This document shows, one piece after another, positions 20,101 to 27,022 of a stretch of 64,000 bases of DNA (positions are counted from its first letter, which is position 1; each line of letters opens with the position of its first letter). Position numbers and translations under genes: made by a program. Source of the DNA: Breznakibacter sp047600785. GTDB lineage: Bacteria > Bacteroidota > Bacteroidia > Bacteroidales > Marinilabiliaceae. The notes under the pieces were generated by a model. The model had not been told where the DNA came from. It saw only the letters and a list, made by a program, of their open reading frames with translations, and made no database searches. The stretch lies in assembly GCA_047600785.1 (NCBI GenBank), contig JASGKH010000002.1:868001-932000 (forward strand). Reading direction: 5' to 3'.

Positions 20101-23100
20101 ATTATGTAATTGCATATCATTCTTCCGTCCCCAGTGTAAAAATTGAAATGTCCAACCGGGTGAATGTGACCGAATATGCAAAACCGGTTAAACATACAAT
20201 GGCTCCGACCGGTATTGTGACGGATTGTAACAGCGGGGTCGGCTATGAAATAAAATTGCTTACCAGTACTAGTGGCGTTCGTTATACGCTTTATAAAGAC
20301 AACTCTCCTTGGGGTGGTTCTTTTATTAGTACAGGAGGTGAGCTCAGCTTTGGTTCCACCACTACCGGTGGTGTTTATACTGTTGTGGCCGAACTGGTCG
20401 GCGTCGATGCTTGTTCGGAAGTGATGGATGGTTCGTTCACCATTGATTTAACGCATTTGGGAACGCAGTATAATTTGCTATCGTCCAGGGCCGATGGTCT
20501 GTTCTGTGAAGGAGGTACCGGCGTACGTATCTATTTGGATGGAACTGAAAATGGAATTAACTATATATTAAAGCATAACGGCAGTACCGTGGCAACTGTG
20601 ACGGGAAATGGCAATGCCATGAATTTTGGTTATTTTACCGATAACGGAACATACACTGCCGAAGTTTTACAAGATGGTTGCAGCCTCAACATGTTGGGAA
20701 CAGTAACGGTGACCCAAATTGATTTGCCAGTAAAATACAATTTGTTGGTGGCCAATGGCGGACATTACTGTATGGGGTCGACAGGCGTGGAAATATCGCT
20801 ATCCGGTCAGCAAAACGGAGTAACTTACGAACTCTATCGCGATGGAAGCTTGCTTTCTTCTTTTACAGGCACCGGCAGTGGAGCATTGTCGTTTGGAACA
20901 TATAATGTTACCGGCTCTTATTATGTAGAGGCTTATGTTTCTACCCTGAATTGCCACACTTCAATGAACAATACAGTTACTTTAACTGCCGATCCTTTGG
21001 CGGAAGAAGTAAACTTTATCTCGGCCGTACCGGGCAACGTTTTCTGTGAAAACGGCGATTTGGAATTGCAGATTACCAATTCACGAAGTGGCACCGATTA
21101 TTATTTGTTGCTGGACGGTACAGAAACAGGCGATGTGGTTAGCGGAAATGACGGATTGCGCACCTTTACCGTGTCGCAGGCCGGAGTTTATGGTTTAAAG
21201 GCCCTTCGCCATAACGCCACGACCGATTGTGAAACCATACTGGCTTCAACCATTGTGGTGTCTGAAACCTTATTGCCCGAAACGCGCGTTGTGCGCAAGG
21301 AGCCCGGAACAGGTACGGCTTGCGATAATGGTGCCGTATTCACTGTGGTAAGTAGCCAAAATGGCATTCAGTATGAATTGTATCGAAATTCAGCGGCGAC
21401 AGGCAGCATTGTGACCGGGAGTGGTTCCGATGTAAGCTTTGCCCCTGTGGTGGATGCAAACGGAACTTACAGTGTGAAAGCCATTGCCAGCCCAGGTAGC
21501 TGTTCCGTTGATCTTACGCCCGATGACCCCATTGTGGCTATCCCCGGAGTCGTACAGGTTTTCAATGTCACAAAATCGCCTGCTGGAAATTTATGTGCGG
21601 GCGACTTATCGGGTTATACATTTAGCATGTCGGGTTCTGAAACCGGTGTGTTGTACATATTGAGCGTTGACGGTACCGATGTGGAGACATTCACCGGAAA
21701 TGGCAGTGCATTTGCATTCGTCACCGCGGCCACAACAGAGGGGACATATACGGTGAGAGCTTATAATCCTGTTGATCCGACCTGTGTGGTTCCTATGGCC
21801 GGTACTTATACCGTTGCTTACCATTCGTTGCCTTTCGCAACATTAAGTTCCAATGCAGGAACAACCATTGTCGATGGAACGAATGTGGAATTTATGGCCA
21901 GCGGCGGCATCGAATACCAATTCTTCATCAATGGGACAGAAGTAAGGGTACGTCAAGGACTGGAAACATTCTCGACCAATACATTGGTTAACGGCGATGT
22001 GGTTTCGGTCAATGTGTACGATGCCAATGGCTGTGTGGGCACGGCTTCGCTAACTATAACTGTGTTGGATGAATTACTGCAGCTTCAGCTGGTAGCCGAT
22101 CCAACCGGATATTGTACTACATCATCCGGAACAATGATATCGGTGAGGGGCATTCAAAGCGGGGTTACTTATGAGCTATTCCGCGAAAGCGATAACTATT
22201 CATTGGGAACCGGTACGATAATAGGTTCATGGGCAGTTTGGAACAACGTAAAAAACCTTGCTGTTGGTGTTGAAACTTATTATGCCGTAGCGTATTATTC
22301 TTCGTTGCCTGCCGCTACACTGGAAATGGCCAATAGAGTGACAGTGACCGAATATGCGTTGCCTGCCGTATTCAATCTTTCTCCTACGGGCACCGAAACA
22401 ACGTGCCAAAGTTACACGTTGTCGTTGGATGGGAGTGAAGCAGATGTACTATATACTTTGTGGAGAAACGGTGTTCCTGTACAACCACCTATCACAGGTG
22501 CAGGTGGAAGCATTGCATTTAGCCCGGTCAATATCGGTGGTACATACTCCGTAACTGCCCAATTAATGGTCGTCACAGGGTGTTCTGTCCCAATGAATGG
22601 AACTTTCACGTTGGATTTATCGGCACTTGGACAACCTTACAATTTGTTGTCGGACAGGACAAATGGCCAGTACTGTGCCGACGAAGCCGGGGTACGCATT
22701 TATCTTGAAAATTCGACGGCTGGCAGCACATACCAATTGTTTTATAAACCGGATGCAAGCAGTGCCGATGTCCTTGTGAATTCAGTAACCGGAATCGGTA
22801 GTTCCATCGATTTCGGCATGTTTACCAATGAGGGATATTACTGGGCTTTGGTCGATTATTCAGGTTGTTATTTAGCAATGGATGGAACGGTGATTGTGGA
22901 AAAAATTGAACTTCCCATAGCCCAAACACTATCAGCCGATAACAACGGACATTTCTGCGCCGATGATGCCGTGGGTATTTCCATTTGGTTAGATGGCCAG
23001 GAAAACGGAGTCACTTACAATCTTTTCCGAAATGGAACTGAATTATTGGAAACAGTAGTTTCCAACCTTATAGATCCATCGGACAACTTGGTGTTCTCTG

Positions 23101-25292
23101 GAAAATACAATACAACCGGCACTTATTCGGTTGTCGCGGAGGGTACGGGTATCGGCTGTATCAACTACATGGCCAATACAATTGCATTGGTAAAAGAAGA
23201 TTTGCCCGAAACATACCATTTCATTGCCGAAAGCAGCACGTATTGTACCGGCTCTTCGACAGTGCTATACATTCCCGATTCCCAAACAGGAACCGTTTAC
23301 CAGCTTGTTAAAGACGGGGTACCGGTGGCCGGGACAGAGCAAAACGGAACCGGTAGCCGTATCGATTTCACTGTATCGGCCGAAGGGCTTTATAAAATAT
23401 TGGCAGTGCGCCAACATACCGATGTATCATGTCCCTCTATGATGGACGATGCCGGTGGAATTGTTGTGACGGAAGCCGAACTTCCCGAAGATCGGCTTAT
23501 TAGTTGGATCGATGGGACAGATTGTGAAAACGGGACCATTATCACCGTACACGCAACGCAAACGGGTATCACTTATTTTGTGTATAGTGCCACGACAGGG
23601 CAACCGCTTCCGGGTTATGTCATCAGTGGCAATGGAAACGATATCCCATTTGATGACATTGTGGACAACGGTGGAACCTATTATGTGGTTGCACAAAATG
23701 CGGCAGGGTGTCAGGCAATTCTTACACCTGACGTTCCGGTTGCCATTGTGGGAGCAATCAAAAAACAACCACTGACAATACCATCAAGCATCTGTTTGGG
23801 CGACAATGGTGTGACAATCACGCTTGATGATAGTGAAGCTGGTGTGATGTACACATTGTATAGTTCGAACGGCGTGCTTAAAGGTTCCCAAACAGGAGAT
23901 GGTTCTTCGTTGGCTTTTGCCAAGGTGTACGATGAAGGAGAATATTATGTGATTGGCCAGAATGCAACTGCACCGACATGTCCCAACGAAATGTTGAACC
24001 GTGTGACCATTCAATACAACCCGTTGCCCACTTCGTTCCGTATGACCGGTTCGGGCTTTTATTGCGGAACGATCAGCGATGTACAGATCGGGCTGGAAAA
24101 CAGCGAATGGGAAGTTACTTATACATTGCTGTACCATGCTGCCGACGGTTTGAAATTTGCCGGCAATGAGGATGGACTCTACGGGGGAGGAGCGATTACC
24201 TTTGCCAACGTACTTGCATCCAGCGGTTACGGCAACGGATTGTACACCGTGTACGCCACTTCAAGCCAAGGCTGTACATCGAGCATGGAAGGTCAGGTAA
24301 CGGTGGAACAAAAAAATGCGCCTGCCCCTTTCAGTGTCGATCCCATCACCGCCCAATATTGCAGTGCCCAAGGTGGCGTTGATGTGTATCTTTCACAGAT
24401 GGAGGCTGGTGTGACGTATTCGATCGAAAACATATCGACAACGCCAGGCTCTGTCGAAACGATCATCGGTTCAACGAATACCACAAATGCCTTACTTGTC
24501 AAATTACAGGAAGGTACGTATCGGATTAATGCGTCATGGGGCGGAGATGCTTGCATTGTCTGGGCAGACAACACGGTAACGATTACGATGGAACTATCGC
24601 CGTCGGTACCGGAACTCTCTGTTTCGTCCGATGAATGCCAGGTATCCAACAGCATTTCTGTGACCAATGCCGAGTCAGGCGTGACGTATGAGCTATGGGT
24701 GAACGACGAATCCAAGGGCACTGACACCGTTGACGACGGGGAGGTGAAATGGGAATACACGGGCACTTCGGGGCAAACGCAAAGTCTGTACGTTTTGGCA
24801 TACCTTACGAACATAAATTGTGGCGTAAAATCAAATGTATACTTTGTGGAAACCAAAGATGCCCCTGCCGTATTTGGTGTAACCCCTGAAACCGGAACGT
24901 ATTGTGAAGGTGAAGCCGGTGTGACAATTGGTCTGACCGGTAGTGAAGCTGATGTGTTGTACGAGCTGCTGGACGAAAGTAACGTTCGGATCGATTATTA
25001 TATTCCCAAAGACAACGAAGTGGGCAATGCCATTAGTTTCGACAATCCGATAAAAGAGGGTATATACCGAGTACGTGCCCGGTTTATGACTGGTGGGTGC
25101 GTAATGGAAATGATTGGTGAGGCAGTAGTCAGCATTGATGAATCAGGTAGTTGTATCCCCATAATAGCCGTCGACGATTACATGGCATTGGGAGACAACC
25201 AGGTATCGGATACCGTCAACGTAGCTCTATCAAACCAAGATATCTGGAATCCCAATATTGATACATATACTTATCAGGAAGGTATTCGATGA
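14145..25292 (+). CDS. Giant repetitive T9SS type B surface protein (adhesin-like), cut by a frame disruption
   Basis: 3,715 residues in this frame; the natural C-terminus continues in another frame (25225-25878), giving about 3,910 residues if joined. Layout: signal peptide (NKVTFLLLLILTFFNASLR, to about 24); beta domains to 395; ten near-identical 83-residue PKD/Ig-like modules plus two divergent 84-residue modules at about 395-1397, each with CVG and NGC cysteines; Ig-like modules to about 1900; then many ~90-residue divergent modules with phrases such as GVxYxLxxxG and a conserved Cys pair to about 3680. Length, repeats and the following PorP/SprF gene resemble the SprB-type gliding/adhesion proteins, exported by T9SS. 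Without the second frame the product would lack its sorting domain. Specific ligand unknown. Confidence 0.85.
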   Translation: MNKVTFLLLLILTFFNASLRISAQEKSVIDRSVLNQLNQSLQKNDIETFIKLAGGFGTLDCLSETYCSNHALVELYPPSSWTIFSATTHFVWTVETTIDGLEHPDWITSSGSGLSEEFHFDPTKVPSTYFATTLRFTIAQRTSSNTTITTLSDISAVLNSPAVFTFGSDIQICSGSSGVLTLSGSESGVRYYLLQDGTNVTFQDGTGSPISFSVSSAGTYTVNARNVSTSCDQLMNGAAVVTVNPLPSATASNNGPLCIGESLQLTGGANGLTAYTWSGPNSFTSTLQSPAISTVTAAMAGTYTLTVTDANGCKQTATTNLVVNTLPSISADDKTICAGQSATLSINSPDAGYTYHWNTGATGTSITVTPTATTTYTVYARNTTTGCESLPIDVTVTVNPLPVPTISGPTTACVGTSGTYTTEGGMSGYTWTVIGGSVTSGSGTNSVQITWSTSGTQNVTVNYTNSNGCTATAPATRTVTVNPLPVPTISGPTAACVGTSGTYATEGGMSGYTWTVTGGSVTSGSGTNSVQITWGTSGTQNVTVNYTNSNGCTATAPATRTVTVNPLPVPTISGPTTACVGTSGTYTTEGGMSGYTWTVTGGTITTGGATNTIQVSWGTSGTQTVTVNYVNSNSCTAATATARTVTVNPLPVPTISGPTTACVGTIGTYTTEGGMSGYTWTVTGGSVTSGSGTNSVQITWSTSGTQSVTVNYTNSNGCTATAPATRTVTVNPLPVPTISGPTAACVGTSGTYATEGGMSGYTWTVTGGSVTSGSGTNSVQITWGTSGTQNVTVNYTNSNGCTATIPAVRTVTVSPLPTPTISGVSSTCVGSSETYTTESGMTGYVWTVSTGGTITSGQNTNNITINWTTSGNRTVTVTYVNANGCSPTSPTSRSVTVNSLPAPTITGLTSTCVGATTTYATESGMTGYTWTVSTGGTIASGQGTSSITVDWSTTGSKTITVTYVNANGCSPLSPTSHSVTVNPLPVPTISGPTTACVGTSGTYTTEGGMSGYTWTVTGGSVTSGSGTNSVQITWSTSGTQNVTVNYTNSNGCTATAPATRTVTVNPLPVPTISGPTAACVGTSGTYATEGGMSGYTWTVTGGSVTSGSGTNSVQITWGTSGTQNVTVNYTNSNGCTATAPATRTVTVNPLPVPTISGPTTACVGTSGTYTTEGGMSGYTWTVTGGTITTGGATNTIQVSWGTSGTQTVTVNYVNSNSCTAATATARTVTVNPLPVPTISGPTTACVGTIGTYTTEGGMSGYTWTVTGGSVTSGSGTNSVQITWSTSGTQSVTVNYTNSNGCTATAPATRTVTVNPLPVPTISGPTAACVGTSGTYATEGGMSGYTWTVTGGSVTSGSGTNSVQITWGTSGTQNVTVNYTNSNGCTATIPAVRTVTVSDLSVSLSVNPPASPTNTKVCIGETITYQATATAGSGSYNYQFEQRLLPSGAWASVQNGASNFYVTSNGLAAGQYELRVTVTDLTTGCSAIQTASSFEVIALPSITLSTSDSQLCENETLVLTANPTGFSNYIFNIDGTSINNGSSNVYSTNTLSVGAHTAYVTATNSGGCSASSTPSLSIQVDAIPSVNLVSDKASGVACINETVTFTASGAAQYQFYVNGSATGSLTANPIFTHFASDDFVVEVVGFNAAGCSDSASISITISKPVATLSVSSSEICASESVTFTAMGGSIYTFYEGTNVVQGPSALNTYTSGSITNGQIFTVIAENIYGCTSTASNAIIMTVNPVPTASVVSDKAGNEVCAGSPIVFTASSDIGDEFEFYVNGAVAQVRQASSVFTSSSLVNGDVVHVVAYISSTDCNTQSTSLTVTVNDLPSVSISASPGLSIIENTPVTFTATVLTGAVYQWSVNGTVVKAFSTDNTFTSSTLADNDQVSVVIRDLNGCENTATVTMSVFDTVVPQAVVASPEGYCTSSATGSTISITTTQAGVVYELYRENGATDVLIGTVTSVAGEAIAWNNINNGGIGTEEYYVIAYHSSVPSVKIEMSNRVNVTEYAKPVKHTMAPTGIVTDCNSGVGYEIKLLTSTSGVRYTLYKDNSPWGGSFISTGGELSFGSTTTGGVYTVVAELVGVDACSEVMDGSFTIDLTHLGTQYNLLSSRADGLFCEGGTGVRIYLDGTENGINYILKHNGSTVATVTGNGNAMNFGYFTDNGTYTAEVLQDGCSLNMLGTVTVTQIDLPVKYNLLVANGGHYCMGSTGVEISLSGQQNGVTYELYRDGSLLSSFTGTGSGALSFGTYNVTGSYYVEAYVSTLNCHTSMNNTVTLTADPLAEEVNFISAVPGNVFCENGDLELQITNSRSGTDYYLLLDGTETGDVVSGNDGLRTFTVSQAGVYGLKALRHNATTDCETILASTIVVSETLLPETRVVRKEPGTGTACDNGAVFTVVSSQNGIQYELYRNSAATGSIVTGSGSDVSFAPVVDANGTYSVKAIASPGSCSVDLTPDDPIVAIPGVVQVFNVTKSPAGNLCAGDLSGYTFSMSGSETGVLYILSVDGTDVETFTGNGSAFAFVTAATTEGTYTVRAYNPVDPTCVVPMAGTYTVAYHSLPFATLSSNAGTTIVDGTNVEFMASGGIEYQFFINGTEVRVRQGLETFSTNTLVNGDVVSVNVYDANGCVGTASLTITVLDELLQLQLVADPTGYCTTSSGTMISVRGIQSGVTYELFRESDNYSLGTGTIIGSWAVWNNVKNLAVGVETYYAVAYYSSLPAATLEMANRVTVTEYALPAVFNLSPTGTETTCQSYTLSLDGSEADVLYTLWRNGVPVQPPITGAGGSIAFSPVNIGGTYSVTAQLMVVTGCSVPMNGTFTLDLSALGQPYNLLSDRTNGQYCADEAGVRIYLENSTAGSTYQLFYKPDASSADVLVNSVTGIGSSIDFGMFTNEGYYWALVDYSGCYLAMDGTVIVEKIELPIAQTLSADNNGHFCADDAVGISIWLDGQENGVTYNLFRNGTELLETVVSNLIDPSDNLVFSGKYNTTGTYSVVAEGTGIGCINYMANTIALVKEDLPETYHFIAESSTYCTGSSTVLYIPDSQTGTVYQLVKDGVPVAGTEQNGTGSRIDFTVSAEGLYKILAVRQHTDVSCPSMMDDAGGIVVTEAELPEDRLISWIDGTDCENGTIITVHATQTGITYFVYSATTGQPLPGYVISGNGNDIPFDDIVDNGGTYYVVAQNAAGCQAILTPDVPVAIVGAIKKQPLTIPSSICLGDNGVTITLDDSEAGVMYTLYSSNGVLKGSQTGDGSSLAFAKVYDEGEYYVIGQNATAPTCPNEMLNRVTIQYNPLPTSFRMTGSGFYCGTISDVQIGLENSEWEVTYTLLYHAADGLKFAGNEDGLYGGGAITFANVLASSGYGNGLYTVYATSSQGCTSSMEGQVTVEQKNAPAPFSVDPITAQYCSAQGGVDVYLSQMEAGVTYSIENISTTPGSVETIIGSTNTTNALLVKLQEGTYRINASWGGDACIVWADNTVTITMELSPSVPELSVSSDECQVSNSISVTNAESGVTYELWVNDESKGTDTVDDGEVKWEYTGTSGQTQSLYVLAYLTNINCGVKSNVYFVETKDAPAVFGVTPETGTYCEGEAGVTIGLTGSEADVLYELLDESNVRIDYYIPKDNEVGNAISFDNPIKEGIYRVRARFMTGGCVMEMIGEAVVSIDESGSCIPIIAVDDYMALGDNQVSDTVNVALSNQDIWNPNIDTYTYQEGIR
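15328..16585 (+). repeat. Five-module repeat array, copy A
   Basis: Five tandem 249-base modules (83 codons) starting near 15341, 15590, 15839, 16088 and 16337. Modules 1-2 and 4-5 form near-identical pairs around a divergent third module (with ITTGGATNTIQVSWGTSGTQ). The block is repeated at 17077-18334 with one mismatch found by eye (T at 15445 against C at 17194). It is much more GC-rich than the flanking parts of the same gene. Confidence 0.95.
16586..17076 (+). repeat. Two divergent 252-base modules between the arrays
   Basis: Two modules of 84 codons (starting near 16586 and 16838) belong to the same protein-domain family (TYTTESGMTGYVWTVSTGGT) but have the AT-richer codon choice of the rest of the gene and are clearly diverged from the flanking arrays. 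They separate copies A and B. Confidence 0.9.
17077..18334 (+). repeat. Five-module repeat array, copy B
   Basis: Second copy of the 1,258-base block, offset by exactly 1,749 bases (583 codons) from copy A. The junctions are sharp: shared sequence starts at CGGTGACGGTTAACCCG and ends at GGTGACGGTGAG. Recombination between copies would remove or add 583 codons in frame. Confidence 0.95.
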
Positions 25293-25878
25293 AGGAAACC
25301 TCCGGTTTGTGCTCGAAGACAAGGATAATGGTTTTACCTGGACAACAGAGAACGGGTCCACTTATACCACAATCGGGGAAGCAACGATCAACGAAAAAAC
25401 AGGGTTGCTTACTTATACCAAAATACCAGGTTTCTATGGACGGGATTCGGTAAGGTATAGGATATATAACAATGATTTACCTGAACGGTATGATGTCGGT
25501 ACAGTCCATATCATGGTGGGCAACCACGACGTAGAGGATGGGACATTGCTTATTCCCAATGCCTTTACTCCTAATGGCGATGGGTATAACGACAGATTTA
25601 TGATTACGGGTATGATTGAGGACAAACTTGTAAATGTAACCGATCCAAGTGTCAAATCAAGCCTCGAAGTGTTCAACCGTTGGGGGACGTTGGTCTATAA
25701 ATCGAAAGGAGATCGTTATCAAAACGATTGGGACGGTACGACCAAAGGATCAATGGTGTCAATCGGAAAGGAATTACCAAACGGTACCTATTTCTATATT
25801 TTCAAAATCACGTTCAACCTGAGCGATGGCAAGACCGTCAATAAAGACTATCACGGCTATGTGGAATTACGGCGATAA
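25258..25878 (+). CDS. Displaced C-terminal gliding-type T9SS sorting domain of the giant protein
   Basis: This frame, open from 25225, encodes about 200 residues that continue the giant protein: a beta segment (LRFVLEDKDNGFTW, KIPGFYGRDSVRYRIYNND) and the type B T9SS/gliding C-terminal domain (LLIPNAFTPNGDGYNDRF, LEVFNRWGTLVYKSKGD, WDGT, LPNGTYFYIFKI, GYVELRR). No independent signal peptide or plausible start is present, so it is not a separate gene. Removing one G of the GG at 25281-25282 joins the frames as ...TYTYQE-VFDEGNLRF.... The cause may be a real mutation, an assembly error, or +1 frameshifting. Confidence 0.85.
   Translation: MIHILIRKVFDEGNLRFVLEDKDNGFTWTTENGSTYTTIGEATINEKTGLLTYTKIPGFYGRDSVRYRIYNNDLPERYDVGTVHIMVGNHDVEDGTLLIPNAFTPNGDGYNDRFMITGMIEDKLVNVTDPSVKSSLEVFNRWGTLVYKSKGDRYQNDWDGTTKGSMVSIGKELPNGTYFYIFKITFNLSDGKTVNKDYHGYVELRR
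25280..25292 (+). other. Frame-disruption site
   Basis: The main frame ends ...GGT ATT CGA TGA at 25290-25292. The sorting-domain frame is +1 relative to it. A one-base excess at GG (25281-25282) is the simplest explanation; a shift at CGA-TGA would also give an uninterrupted protein (…EGIR-EGNLRF…). Confidence 0.75.
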
Positions 25879-25938
25879 TTTTGATTTAGTTTTTCCGTCA
25901 GAACTGAATGTGGATTTGGTAACAGAAAACTCAGCACT

Positions 25939-26868
25939 ATGAAAATATTTGTCGCAACGGTTGTATTTACAGTGGCGGTTTTGGGCCTTAAGGCCCAAAA
26001 CTTAACACAATACAACCATTACATAGCAAACCAGGGGCTGTTGAACCCGGCCTACAACGGTACCCGCGATGTCATCAGCGGCTTAATGTTACATCGTAGC
26101 CAGTGGGTTGGTTTTGAGGGAGCTCCGATGAACGAAGCATTGAACGTGCACGGAGCCATTGAAGATACCAATTTGGGTGTTGGTGTATCGTTGATGAACG
26201 ACAAGATCGGGATGACCAACACGTTTGATCTGTTTGGAGCTGCATCTTATAAATTCCGGCTTAATAGAAAAGGCGATTTTATGTCATTGGGCTTACAGCT
26301 TGGCGTCAGTTCGTTCGTGTTGGACGGAACAAAAGCCGTCATGACCGATTATGACGATCCGGCCCTTCAATACACAAAGTATAGTAAAATAAACATGAAT
26401 GTAGGTTTTGGTGCTTACTATTATTCCGAGCAATATTTTGGAGGATTTTCCATTCCAAAGTTTTTCCATAACAAATACAGCGTTGATCAGGATGATATAA
26501 AAAACAAGCTGGATTTTAAAAACACCCATATGTACCTCTATGGGGGGTATGCATTCGAATGGGGCGACGTGGTGGTTAAACCGACTTTATTGTCACGGAT
26601 CGTTTATGGTGCTCCTTTGCAATTCGATGTGAGCGGGAGTGTCCTGTTAATGCAAAAATTGTGGCTGGGCCTGTCATACCGCACAACCAGTGAAATGGCG
26701 TTCCTGACGGAATATATCATTAACCGCCAATTCACGGTGCGTTATTCTTTCGATTATCCGTTTTCGTCAATCAATAATTATGGGAAATTTGGGTCGCACG
26801 AACTAAGCTTACAATTTGATTTTACCTTCAATAAACGTCCTGGAATGAGATCTATTCGTTATTTTTAA
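25939..26868 (+). CDS. PorP/SprF-family type IX secretion outer-membrane protein
   Basis: 309 residues with a signal peptide (MKIFVATVVFTVAVLGLKAQ) and the family start QNLTQYNHYIANQGLLNPAYNGTRD, followed by a predicted beta-barrel (HRSQWVGFEGAPMNEALNVHG) and the C-terminal ELSLQFDFTFNKRPG. PorP/SprF proteins sit in the outer membrane; SprF-like members are encoded next to, and needed for secretion or display of, type B sorting-domain substrates. That is its position here, 60 bases after the sorting domain of the giant protein. Confidence 0.92.
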   Translation: MKIFVATVVFTVAVLGLKAQNLTQYNHYIANQGLLNPAYNGTRDVISGLMLHRSQWVGFEGAPMNEALNVHGAIEDTNLGVGVSLMNDKIGMTNTFDLFGAASYKFRLNRKGDFMSLGLQLGVSSFVLDGTKAVMTDYDDPALQYTKYSKINMNVGFGAYYYSEQYFGGFSIPKFFHNKYSVDQDDIKNKLDFKNTHMYLYGGYAFEWGDVVVKPTLLSRIVYGAPLQFDVSGSVLLMQKLWLGLSYRTTSEMAFLTEYIINRQFTVRYSFDYPFSSINNYGKFGSHELSLQFDFTFNKRPGMRSIRYF

Positions 26869-27022
26869 CAATTCCGTAAAGAAAAGTTTCCATTTAGGGT
26901 AAAATAACCAAATATCGATACGATGAAATGTCCATGCCATCGATCACCTGCGACAGTCAGGGATAATATAACTGAGGGTATGGATGTTCCATTTGACCAG
27001 TTAATTACAAAATTTTAGACAG

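Noticed and set aside
25258..25292. prfB-type programmed frameshift signal
   Set aside because: No CTT-TGA slippery site or upstream Shine-Dalgarno-like stimulator is present; a simple one-base indel explains the reading better. Kept only as an alternative.
26869..27022. Possible small RNA between the PorP/SprF and PorE-like genes
   Set aside because: 154 bases with no terminator, promoter match or convincing helix; most likely an operon spacer.
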